From Saccharomycopsis phalli (Eukaryota; Ascomycota; Saccharomycetes; Ascoideales; Saccharomycopsidaceae): a stretch of 64,000 nt of DNA. A program made the position numbers and the translations under genes. The notes below the pieces were generated by a model, which saw only the letters and a list, made by a program, of their open reading frames with translations, was not told the DNA's origin and made no database searches. This document shows, one piece after another, positions 28,325 through 36,754 of the stretch (the stretch's first letter is position 1; the number at the start of each line of letters is the position of its first letter). Location of the stretch: positions 2,024,501 through 2,088,500 of the forward strand of contig CP073213.1 in the NCBI GenBank assembly GCA_020342235.1, given 5' to 3'.

Positions 28325-30913
28325 ATGCGGGATGCATACTTACCGGGTTTTCTTGTAGAGGTAATTATAATGTGGCGTACTCGTAATGCGTTTATCAACT
28401 GGAAATTCAAAAGGTCAAGCGACGTGGATTGGCGGGAGTCCAAAAGTAAGGATGGTGTCTTTGATATATTCACTGATTTGATGGATGCTGGGTTGATCAA
28501 GGGCCCATTCCAAAACGACGAGGAGAGGAACGTACAATGGGTGGGGGAGTGTGATTGGGAGTATAAATGTGATTTTGAATTGTATCAGACCGACAACATA
28601 CCTACTTTGATGATCGAGGGCCTTGATACCTATGCTGATGTGTATTTGAATGATCATTTGGTGTTGAAAAACACCAATCAGTTCCACATCCACCGGATTG
28701 ATGTCACGGGGAAGATTGCCATGAAGAACAGTCTTCGAATCTATTTCCATAGTCTGTATTTAAAAGGCAAGCAGTTGGAAAAGCAGCATGGGAAATATCT
28801 CTGTTCAAATGGAGACAGTTCACGGGTCCATGTGCGGAAGGCACAGTACCATTATGGATGGGACTGGGGACCTAAGTTGATGACCTGCGGACTACACTAT
28901 CCGATACAATTGATTGGCCATATTGGATATGTAGAGCGTATTGAAGTCGACGTTGACTTGGCCGACGATTTCAGCCGGTGTGTGCTTCATGCGAAGGCAC
29001 ATCTTGACTTGAGCGATGTTGTGGAGGAGGATGGGTTTCTTGTGGTGCTACCAAGGACGATCAACGTCAAATTCTACAATCCAGAGAGCAGAGTAATGAA
29101 GACCATGTCGTGCAAAGTCGATTCGAGCGGAGTCTACACCTGCAGTTTTGCAATTGAGCAGCCCCGGTTGTGGTTCCCCCGAGGATATGGCAAGCAGGAT
29201 TTGTATGCGGTTCTGGTGGACATTATTCTCAAAGGGCGAATTATCCATCTGGTTGCACGGAAAGTCGGAATTCGCCACGTCGAAGTGGTACAGGAGCCCA
29301 TCAAGAACGAGCCAGGCACAAGCTTTTACTTCCGAGTGAATGGCATTCCTATATTTGCGGGCGGGAGCAACTGGATTCCCTTGGACAGTTTTCCCTCGCG
29401 AGTATCACAGGAAAAGTATGATCGGTACTTGGACCATGTGGTGGAGAGTAATCAGATCATGGTCCGGGTCTGGGGCGGAGGGTACTATGAGTCGAGCTAT
29501 TTCTACCACCGGTGCGACCTGTTGGGGTTGCTAGTGTTCCAGGACTTGATGTTTGCCTGCGGACAGTACCCGTGCTACCGGGAGTTTGAAGTGTCGGTAA
29601 GAGAGGAGTTGAAGTGCCAGTTGCAACGGCTCTCGTACTTTACATGTATTGTGTGTATTGTCGGCAACAATGAGGATTATTCGCTTGCCGAGGAGCTCGG
29701 ATACGACTACAAGGGGGTCCGTGAGGATCAGGATTACCGAGATACCACGTTTCCTGCGCGGACGTTTTACGAGAACATCTTCCCAAGCATGGTGAAGCAG
29801 TACTTTGGGCCAGTGTACTATCAGGCGAGTTCTCCATACGGAGGCCGGAGTGCCAACTCACCAGTCTCGGGGGACATCCACCAGTGGAATATCTGGCATG
29901 GTCAGCAGGCACGGTACCAAGACTGGGGATTGTTTGAGGGGAGGTTTGTCTCGGAGTTTGGCATGGAGTCATTCCCCAACCATGACACACTTGCCAAGTA
30001 CATTGATCACGACTTGGCCCCGCAATCCCAGATGGTCGAGTACCATAACAAGGCGGGAGGGGCTACTCGGCGTTTGGCAGGATACTGCTTGGAGAATTTC
30101 CAAGTGGCTCGCGACTTGGAGTCGTGGATCTACGTGACCCAGCTTATGCAGAGCGAGTGCTACTCGTTTGCATACAATCTCCTACGCCGGCAATGGAAAA
30201 AAGATGCCAAAAGGGTTGGCGGGGCCCTTGTCTGGCAATTGAATGACTGCTGGCCCGCCATCAGCTGGTCCATCATTGATTTCGAAGAGGAGAGAAAATT
30301 AGCCTACTATACTGTAAAGAGGGCCTTGGCACCTGTCACGATAGCAACATACCGAAACGAGTTCTTGCAAGGGTCCAGAGAAAGACCCCGCGAATCGGCT
30401 GATACTACGCATGATTTCCGGCCGCGAGACTATGTGGTTGACGTGTGGGTCGCCAACTCGACCTTGAGGACTTTTCCATGTGAGGTCATGTGCCGGTCGT
30501 ACGACATTGAGTCGGGCGAATTGTTACGCGAATCGGTACACCCCGTGACCGTAGCAGCAAACCTGTCGAGCGAGGTGACGGAGCTCAAGCTTGAAAACCC
30601 GACGCAAACTGTAGTCAAGTGTATTCTCCGAGATGAAAAGAAAAGCATAATCAGCGAGACGTGTGATTGGCCCCAACCTTTGAAATATGTCAAATTCTCC
30701 AAGGACACATTTATCCAATACAGAGTTTACGCAGGATGTCTCACTTTGGCATGCAACTCTCCAGTGAAGCTGGTGGGGATAACCGCACCAAAGGGGGTGG
30801 TTTTGGACGATAACGGGTTTGACTTGTGTCCCGGGGACGTGAAATTGGTGAGGGCAAAGAATATCACCCACGGGGATAAAATCTCTTTGCAATACTACAA
30901 AAATGTCGGGTGA
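28325..30913 (+). CDS. Beta-mannosidase, glycoside hydrolase family 2
   Basis: Exo-acting hydrolase removing terminal beta-D-mannose from manno-oligosaccharides. 862 residues with the GH2 layout: a jelly-roll (VQWVGECDWEYKCDF, IEGLDTYADVYLNDH), HYGWDWGPKL, then an (alpha/beta)8 barrel with NWIPLDSFPSRV, VRVWGGGYYE and LVFQDLMFACGQYP. The acid/base Glu is in VGNNED (about residue 450) and the nucleophile Glu in SEFGMES (about 544). There is no signal peptide, so it resembles the intracellular MndB-type fungal enzymes. A second ATG at 28370 (MWRTRN) sits closer to the usual N-terminus and may be the real start. S. cerevisiae lacks such a gene; patchy occurrence in yeasts makes it an accessory function. 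In CDLLGLL one Leu is a CTG codon where the family usually has a polar residue. Confidence 0.9.
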   Translation: MRDAYLPGFLVEVIIMWRTRNAFINWKFKRSSDVDWRESKSKDGVFDIFTDLMDAGLIKGPFQNDEERNVQWVGECDWEYKCDFELYQTDNIPTLMIEGLDTYADVYLNDHLVLKNTNQFHIHRIDVTGKIAMKNSLRIYFHSLYLKGKQLEKQHGKYLCSNGDSSRVHVRKAQYHYGWDWGPKLMTCGLHYPIQLIGHIGYVERIEVDVDLADDFSRCVLHAKAHLDLSDVVEEDGFLVVLPRTINVKFYNPESRVMKTMSCKVDSSGVYTCSFAIEQPRLWFPRGYGKQDLYAVLVDIILKGRIIHLVARKVGIRHVEVVQEPIKNEPGTSFYFRVNGIPIFAGGSNWIPLDSFPSRVSQEKYDRYLDHVVESNQIMVRVWGGGYYESSYFYHRCDLLGLLVFQDLMFACGQYPCYREFEVSVREELKCQLQRLSYFTCIVCIVGNNEDYSLAEELGYDYKGVREDQDYRDTTFPARTFYENIFPSMVKQYFGPVYYQASSPYGGRSANSPVSGDIHQWNIWHGQQARYQDWGLFEGRFVSEFGMESFPNHDTLAKYIDHDLAPQSQMVEYHNKAGGATRRLAGYCLENFQVARDLESWIYVTQLMQSECYSFAYNLLRRQWKKDAKRVGGALVWQLNDCWPAISWSIIDFEEERKLAYYTVKRALAPVTIATYRNEFLQGSRERPRESADTTHDFRPRDYVVDVWVANSTLRTFPCEVMCRSYDIESGELLRESVHPVTVAANLSSEVTELKLENPTQTVVKCILRDEKKSIISETCDWPQPLKYVKFSKDTFIQYRVYAGCLTLACNSPVKLVGITAPKGVVLDDNGFDLCPGDVKLVRAKNITHGDKISLQYYKNVG

Positions 30914-31783
30914 TGGTTTTTCTCTAGCAAGCCCGCAACCTATGACGCATTTTTCGGTGCCCCGGTTATTTATCGCGTCTTCCTTATCTTGGCGTCGGAA
31001 CTGCGGTGACGATTGAGGATCTGGCTATACGAAGCTGCGCAAATAGTAAACAATGACGACTCCACATGTACCGGAACAGTGATCAGGTCGCCTTTAGCCG
31101 AAGTCGCATCACTCTCGAGTAGCCTTGTAAAAAAAAAAAAAATGGCTAAAGCTTTGTAGTGGAGTATTATTCGATATGCATTGGCTAATGACCAATAGAT
31201 TTCACCCAGTAGAGTCATGCCAGGTATTCAGATGGCCTGCAACGAAAATTCTGGCAAGTGCTAGCCTATAATAAACGCCATACAAGGGAGCAGCGGCCAC
31301 TATATAGAAAAATAAACTAGTCAAACACCGTACAAGTCCACGTATCCATGTATTTTGCCGCTGTATAGGGTTTAATCAAGTGAAAAACTTTTGCAGCCCA
31401 TATGTATTCAAACCTAAAATGAGGTACCACTGGGTAGCGCATACTAAACAATAATTACATCAACAATCGCTTCAAGCTGCAACAGATTGAGCAGCTTATA
31501 AAAAATACACGCTCCGGATGAATACGATGCCGACTGAGGGTCTTAAATGGGTTCGTTGGACAGCCTTGGCTTTGGCGATGCGCTGCCGTGATTAAGCGAT
31601 TAAATCTGGATAGTTTGGAGATAACGAGCCATGCGGCATTCTCTCGGAGAAAAAAACGGCAATTCAAGGCATGGTCATGCATATCCCCGAAAAATCTTAA
31701 GTCTCTGATTTCCAAATGTTGATAAATATGGCATTTCCTTCAAATTCAGCATCTCAAACCCATCCGCAGAGTAATTTGTAACA
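30914..31783 (+). promoter_or_regulatory. 870-bp upstream region of the amino-acid permease
   Basis: Non-coding DNA between the beta-mannosidase stop and the permease ATG. It contains an A13 run near 31129-31141, several TATA-like AT runs and scattered GATA words, but no motif I can assign with confidence to Stp1/Stp2 or GATA factors. Small open frames here are not convincing. Confidence 0.4.
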
Positions 31784-33430
31784 ATGGGTGTACATAGTAG
31801 TACGGATACTACTCCGAATGTCAGCGACGACTATCTTAAACGAGAATACGGTAAGGACTTGGAGAAGTCGGTCTCGCACCCATATGATGTGGAGATTGGG
31901 TCCTTGGAGGGAGGTGTCAAGCGAGACTTGAGTCCTCGGGTGGTGTCGATGATGGCTCTTGGAGGCACGATTGGCACGGGTCTTTTCTTGAACATCGCCA
32001 CGCCGCTAGCTGGTGCTGGGCCGGTCAACTCGTTGATTGCATACATCTTTGTTGGTACAATTGTCTATGGGGTGACCCAGTCGTTGGGCGAAATGGCCAC
32101 TTATATACCTGTTTCCGCGTCGTTCACAGTGTACAACAAGCGGATGCTCTCGAGCTCGCTTGGTTTCTCGTCGGGATACATGTACTGGTTCAGTTGGGTC
32201 ACCACCTTGGCAGTAGAATTGTCGGTGGTTGGCCAGGTTATTCAGTACTGGACATTCAAAGTGCCGCTCTGGGCGTGGATATTGATCTTCTGGGTGCTTC
32301 TCACCGTGTCCAACTTGTTTCCCGTCAAGTACTACGGCGAAATCGAGTTCTGGGTCGCGTGTGTCAAGGTGATTGCCATTGTCGGGTTCTTGATCTATGC
32401 CTTGTGCATGGTCTGTGGAGCGGGGAAAACCGGCCCAGTGGGGTTCAGATACTGGAGACACCCTGGACCATGGGGTCCGGGAAAGACCTCCACCAAGCGG
32501 TTCTTGGGGTGGGTGGACTCGTTGATCAACGCCATCTTCACGTACCAGGGCACCGAATTGGTTGGTATCACTGCCGGTGAGGCTGCCAACCCGCGGAAAG
32601 CAGTGCCAAAAGCCATTCGCACGGTGTTCTACCGTATCTTGCTCTTCTACATTGGCTCGCTCTTCTTCCTCGGCTTGTTGGTGCCATTCGACGACCCGAA
32701 GTTGAAGTCCACCGAATCCTTCATTGCCTCGTCGCCGTTTGTCATTGCCATGATCAACTCCGGCACAAAGGTCTTGCCGGACATTTTCAACGCCGTCATC
32801 TTGACAACCATTGTGTCTGCAGGAAACTCAAACATCTACACCTCGTCGCGGATCTTGTACGGCATGGCCCAGAACGGCTCCTCGTTCAAGTTTTTCGGCA
32901 CCGTCAACAAGCACGGAGTCCCATACTGGAGCGTCTTGTTCTCGTCACTCTTTGGTGCCTTGGGCTTCTTGGCCTGCAGTCCTCAGGGCGAGGACGCCTT
33001 CAACTGGTTGATCCAAATCACAGCTGTGGCCGGATTGTTTGCCTGGTTGGGTATCTGTGTGTGCCATGTTCGCTTCATGAAGGCCATCAACTTGAAAGGA
33101 GTCACAAGAGACGACTTGCCCTTCAAAGCCAGCGCCATGCCATACTTGGCGTACTACGCGGGGTTCTTTGTGTTTATTTTGATCTTCATCCAGGGCTACG
33201 CGGTGTTTCTCTCATGGGACACCAAGACGTTTTTCATTAACTATATTTCCGTGATAATTTTTGTTATCTTTTGGCTTGGACACCAGCTTGTCGTCAGAGA
33301 CAAGTGGTGGCTTCCAATTGAGGACGTGGACGTGACCAGCGGGGTAAGAACCGCAGAAGACGACCAAATCTGGAATGAGAAGGTGAGAAAGCCTGGGTTT
33401 TTCAACAGAATACTCGACGTCATCTTTTAG
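31784..33430 (+). CDS. Basic amino-acid permease, Can1/Lyp1/Alp1 type
   Basis: Plasma-membrane proton-coupled amino-acid transporter of the yeast AAT family. 548 residues with about twelve hydrophobic helices. Family signatures are LSPRVVSMMALGGTIGTGLF in TM1, SLGEMATYIPVSASFTVYNK, and GYMYWFSWVTTLAVELSVVG, and internal motifs TYQGTELVGITAGEAANPRK and VSAGNSNIYTSSRILYGMA. The SASF... and LAVELSV segments are closest, from memory, to the arginine/lysine permeases rather than Gap1. The N-terminus is hydrophilic with lysines that could be ubiquitination sites. Substrate is inferred. It lies 3.3 kb from SSY5, the protease that activates transcription of such permeases. Confidence 0.85.
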   Translation: MGVHSSTDTTPNVSDDYLKREYGKDLEKSVSHPYDVEIGSLEGGVKRDLSPRVVSMMALGGTIGTGLFLNIATPLAGAGPVNSLIAYIFVGTIVYGVTQSLGEMATYIPVSASFTVYNKRMLSSSLGFSSGYMYWFSWVTTLAVELSVVGQVIQYWTFKVPLWAWILIFWVLLTVSNLFPVKYYGEIEFWVACVKVIAIVGFLIYALCMVCGAGKTGPVGFRYWRHPGPWGPGKTSTKRFLGWVDSLINAIFTYQGTELVGITAGEAANPRKAVPKAIRTVFYRILLFYIGSLFFLGLLVPFDDPKLKSTESFIASSPFVIAMINSGTKVLPDIFNAVILTTIVSAGNSNIYTSSRILYGMAQNGSSFKFFGTVNKHGVPYWSVLFSSLFGALGFLACSPQGEDAFNWLIQITAVAGLFAWLGICVCHVRFMKAINLKGVTRDDLPFKASAMPYLAYYAGFFVFILIFIQGYAVFLSWDTKTFFINYISVIIFVIFWLGHQLVVRDKWWLPIEDVDVTSGVRTAEDDQIWNEKVRKPGFFNRILDVIF

Positions 33431-33876
33431 TTGCTTGGCGGCGTTTCAGTCATATTTTCTTGCATGCTTGGGTGTATTCAATGTACCGGTTTGTTCTACT
33501 TAGTAACATTTAATTGTACGTTTGACGGTTTTTGTAGTATCATGGCGTAGCCAAATAGTGAACGGGTTGTAGTTATTTTGACGAGGATTACGACTATGTA
33601 GTTATCGTGATGTAGTTATGACTATGTAGTTATCGTGACTATGTTGCACACATGAATATGTTGCAACTGAATTATATTGCACTACCGTATATTGCACTAC
33701 CATATATTGCAACCAAACTATACAGCAACTGTAATATAGCAACCAACTATTGTAACAACCATTGCAACCATTATCTAACAATTGTAACCGACTATTGCAA
33801 CAACCATTGCACAATTATTGCAACAACCATTGAACAACCATTACAATCATAGCAAAAACCATTACAACCATCATAC
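33431..33876. other. Convergent spacer with two small arrays
   Basis: Lies between the stops of the permease and TMH11, so it holds two 3' ends. At 33565-33650 there are tatgtagttatcgtga repeats; at 33655-33865 a longer array of caaccattgcaac / aactattgcaac units. Nothing else seen. Confidence 0.6.
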
Positions 33877-34233
33877 CTACCCATAGAACTCATTATACTT
33901 CTTGCCATAGTAAACACTAGACAACCCACCCAAGGCAACAAGCACCACCGGAACTGGCTTCTTAAATCTCACAGGAATCCCCCGAGCAATTCCCGCACCA
34001 GCCAACACCATCGAGGTCCCAAGAGCAATTTCCAACCCCCAGTCGGCGTTCTTGTGCAACAAGTAGCCAGCAGTACCATACAAGGCACCAAAGGTCAAGC
34101 CAGCCACCAACGAAGGCAACGACTTCTTACGGCTAAAGTTAGTCCTAGCCTGGACTGGGATATATACTTACATGTACCCGATTGATCCTCCAAGGGTGAC
34201 AAGAGCGCTGAGTGTGAATGCAGGGTGGTCCAT
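33877..34233 (-). CDS. TMH11: Tmh11-like TMEM14-family mitochondrial membrane protein (spliced)
   Basis: Two exons, 34172-34233 and 33877-34132, joined across a 39-nt intron, give 105 residues beginning MDHPAFTLSALVTLGGSIGY, then IRKKSLPSLVAGL, and ending KYNEFYG. This matches in length and sequence the TMEM14/UPF0136 family (yeast YJR085C/Tmh11). It has several short glycine-rich membrane helices; mammalian relatives act in the mitochondrial inner membrane, TMEM14C in porphyrin transport. An unspliced reading would start at an internal position and lose the first helix. The neighbouring Pex11-like gene, same strand, ends 77 bp upstream of its start. The role in yeast is not established. Confidence 0.92.
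34133..34171 (-). other. 39-nt intron of TMH11
   Basis: Donor GTAAGT at 34171-34166, branch-like GACTAAC, acceptor TTTAG ending at 34133. Only about six nucleotides separate the presumed branch adenosine from the acceptor. Phase 2 (AT|C). If not spliced, the frame reads ATG TAA at the donor and stops at once. Support: removal restores an ungapped match to the known family N-terminus. Confidence 0.92.
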
Positions 34234-34310
34234 TTTGTAGGGGTTTGAAAGATTGAGTGGACGAAATTTCCCCGGATGCAAGGCTCGTATGCGTACGCGG
34301 TTCAAGACAT

Positions 34311-35258
34311 TTATTTTGCACACAACTCGGTGGCCACTATATTTGCCAATTCGGCCCAGTTCTCCTTGAATTTCCAGATGTAGTTGTTCAAGTTCAATGC
34401 TGCCAATTGGTAGTCGTTGAGATATGACCAGTCAAAGCCCCAGTGGTAGGCAAGCACGAGGTTTAAGAAGTTGGACTTGTTGTTGGCGAAAAACTGCCCA
34501 GCAAACGCCCCGTACTTGCCGTCTGCTGGCGGGTTTTCGACTGCGTACTTGACCAAGTCGACAAGCACGTACAAGAACCAGAACTTGGACGAAATGTACC
34601 AGTTGGTGAGGGAGTGCTTGGTCAAGGCGTGGACGAATTTGCGGTCGCCAATGAACGCCAAGTCCTCAAACAACTGGAGCATGAAGCAGTTGATGGTCTG
34701 TACCGTGTCTATTATACTGCCCGTGGACACGTCTAGGGGCTGGCCCAGTAGCCACTTTTTCCCGTGGGCCGGTGCCCGGTGGATCATGTCGATAATGTCC
34801 GGCACGTAGGAGAGCGACGATAGAATGTGGTTGAAGATGCGGATATCAGCGACATAGGTGTATTCTGCCCGGGCGATCTTTGCGTAGGACCGGAGTCCCT
34901 CGATCAACTTCTGGTTGCCCCTGGTGTACTCACCCCTGCCGTGTTTGACAATGTACTTGTTTGGGTAGTTGAGCTGGATCGTGCTGTTGATGTCGCGCGA
35001 CCGGGTTGGAAGGGACACCAAGAGCTTGATGTTGTACTGGATCAAGCCCAAGTATTTCTGGGCCAAGCTCAATTGGTTTGTCTCGATCACTGCTGCCAAC
35101 GAGCGGAGCACTGCGCTGAGAAGCAAACAGGTGTTGCCCCACACTGCGATGGTGTTGTCTCGTTTGGGTCCGGACAAATTGTCATATAGCTTGGAGTAGA
35201 AGGACTTGTTGACCAAGAGCCGCAACAAATTGAGTATCAACTGGACGGGGTTCCGCAT
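34311..35258 (-). CDS. Uncharacterised protein, possibly Pex11-like
   Basis: 315 residues from the ATG at 35256-35258 (MRNPVQLILNLLRLL); the frame continues to 35342 only through a GTG and is not used. The sequence is helical and moderately hydrophobic. It has an amphipathic N-terminal helix, segments LSLAQKYLGLIQYNIKLLVS and INCFMLQLFEDLAFIGD, and a hydrophobic stretch FWFLYVLVDLVKYAVENP. The order of an N-terminal amphipathic helix, a helical middle and a late hydrophobic pair resembles Pex11-family peroxisome proliferation proteins (Pex11/25/27). The resemblance is weak and based on pattern only. It lies between TMH11 and SFK1. Treat as a real but unassigned conserved-looking gene. Confidence 0.55.
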   Translation of the reverse strand: MRNPVQLILNLLRLLVNKSFYSKLYDNLSGPKRDNTIAVWGNTCLLLSAVLRSLAAVIETNQLSLAQKYLGLIQYNIKLLVSLPTRSRDINSTIQLNYPNKYIVKHGRGEYTRGNQKLIEGLRSYAKIARAEYTYVADIRIFNHILSSLSYVPDIIDMIHRAPAHGKKWLLGQPLDVSTGSIIDTVQTINCFMLQLFEDLAFIGDRKFVHALTKHSLTNWYISSKFWFLYVLVDLVKYAVENPPADGKYGAFAGQFFANNKSNFLNLVLAYHWGFDWSYLNDYQLAALNLNNYIWKFKENWAELANIVATELCAK

Positions 35259-35631
35259 GGCGTGGGGGATGGACAGCCAATTGCAATATTCAGGGCTAAT
35301 TTTTTCGCATTGACATGCCAAGGCACCCAAGGCCAGCTGCACCAGGTAACTACGCCAGGCAATTACACCAGAAAACTAATTTACCCAACTACGCCAGGCA
35401 ACAATTTAACCAACTTCGCGTCCAGCAGATCCAAATCAGGGGGTGGCTATCCCATTGTCCTGACACGCACCCCTGTGACTTGAGGTTACCGCCGTGCGAA
35501 TCCCAATTGTCTGAGTCCATGTTATGCTGATAAATGTACGCGATACAGCCTCCACTATTAATAGTATACGCAGTGAAAAATTGCACAGCCGCCCTGGATA
35601 TCATATATACCGATCCGCAAGGGGTCGGATC
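35259..35631. promoter_or_regulatory. Divergent promoter between Pex11-like gene and SFK1
   Basis: About 370 bp between the two chosen starts. It holds a direct repeat of aactacgccaggcaa (35348-35362 and 35387-35401) and related aattacaccag / atttaccc words, possibly a binding-site pair. An upstream in-frame ATG for SFK1 at 35524 lies within it. Confidence 0.4.
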
Positions 35632-36444
35632 ATGGCGAATGCATTATTTCTTTGGCCAATGCATTATTTCTTGATCCCCCTCGCCTCGGCCATAGCATGG
35701 GCAGCCATGCTTGTAGCCTTTTTGGTCTGCTGGAGCGTCCAGAACAAGCCCATTTACCCATTCATGAGCCCCAGCGACGGCATCGCCTCCTTGTCCGACA
35801 TCGCCGCCACCAACCTCAGGCCGTTGTTCATCAGCTTTAGTCTAGTGCACGCCCTTCTCTTCACAGCCGGCTCGGGCCTCGAGATCCACATGCGGTTGCA
35901 AGGCGGCCTACTAAAATACTCCCACGTCGCCCAGCAGACATCCTCGTTCCTCGCATTGGCCTGTCTAGTCGCCGGCCAGTCGGGCTTGGTGCTCTCCAGC
36001 ATCTTTGACGTCGCCCGACACCACCGGCTCCACAATGCCTTGCTCTACTTGTTTGTTGCCGGTGTGCTTCTCTACAGCACCTGTCTCCTGGTGTCGTACT
36101 ACTCCTTGTACGTGCTCTACGAGCCCCAGCGCACGGGCTTTGGAGGCATCAAGCGAGCCAGCTACGTGCTCACGTCGTTGGCCTTGAAACTTGCATGGGC
36201 CGGAGTGGCTCTTGCCTTGGGGATTGCGTTCGTGGTGCTCCTGAATGTGGGCAGAAACAACGTTGGGGCGTATTTAGAGTGGGCATTTGAGTTTTGGTAC
36301 GTGTTCTTGCCGGTGTTGGTGGCCTATGACATGGTTCCTGCCACGCTGAACCACGGATACTATGGTGCAGGCAGACTGGACGATTTCTTTGACCAGAGGT
36401 ACATCAAGCAGCAGACCAACGAGTCGAGTATGATGCTCCCGTGA
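35632..36444 (+). CDS. SFK1: Sfk1-like plasma-membrane protein, Frag1/DRAM/Sfk1 family
   Basis: 270 residues from the ATG at 35632, with about six membrane helices in the Frag1/DRAM/Sfk1 arrangement. The start HYFLIPLASAIAWAAMLVAF leads into ICW-like LVCW, then the extracytosolic motif KPIYPFMSPSDGIASLSDIA and IFDVARHHRLHNALLY. In yeast, Sfk1 works with the phosphatidylinositol 4-kinase Stt4 at the plasma membrane and influences sterol and lipid asymmetry. The open frame extends to an ATG at 35524, but the extra 36 residues are hydrophilic and family members begin just before the first helix. Family membership is clear; orthology to SFK1 within the family is likely but not proven. Confidence 0.8.
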   Translation: MANALFLWPMHYFLIPLASAIAWAAMLVAFLVCWSVQNKPIYPFMSPSDGIASLSDIAATNLRPLFISFSLVHALLFTAGSGLEIHMRLQGGLLKYSHVAQQTSSFLALACLVAGQSGLVLSSIFDVARHHRLHNALLYLFVAGVLLYSTCLLVSYYSLYVLYEPQRTGFGGIKRASYVLTSLALKLAWAGVALALGIAFVVLLNVGRNNVGAYLEWAFEFWYVFLPVLVAYDMVPATLNHGYYGAGRLDDFFDQRYIKQQTNESSMMLP

Positions 36445-36754
36445 TGTTGTATGATAGATTGTATAGATGCGGTTATAATACGGTTGCTGTTTTTGTAATG
36501 CCCTCATCTGGACTGCGTTTGTTTCTGATACACCGAGGTTTTAGTTGGTGCCGTGCACATGTCTTGATTGCATCCGCCTACATGGCTAGTTTACTGGCAG
36601 ACTTTTATACCGAGCAGACTTTTATACCACCCTTTGATACCACACTTTGATACTACCCTTTGATATCACCATTTGATACAGTCACCATTCACAGACACTA
36701 TCCACAGGCACCATTCCCCCAAGGTCCTACCAACCCTTTCCACTCACCCTCACA
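36445..36754 (+). promoter_or_regulatory. Upstream region of SSY5
   Basis: 310 bp containing a small array of tttgataccaccc / tttgatactaccc units at 36600-36680 and C/A-rich DNA just before the ATG. No defined operator recognised. Confidence 0.4.

Noticed and set aside
28330-28345. catacttacc, similar to the 5' end of U1 snRNA
   Set aside because: Lies in the beta-mannosidase 5' coding region with no following snRNA-like sequence; chance match.
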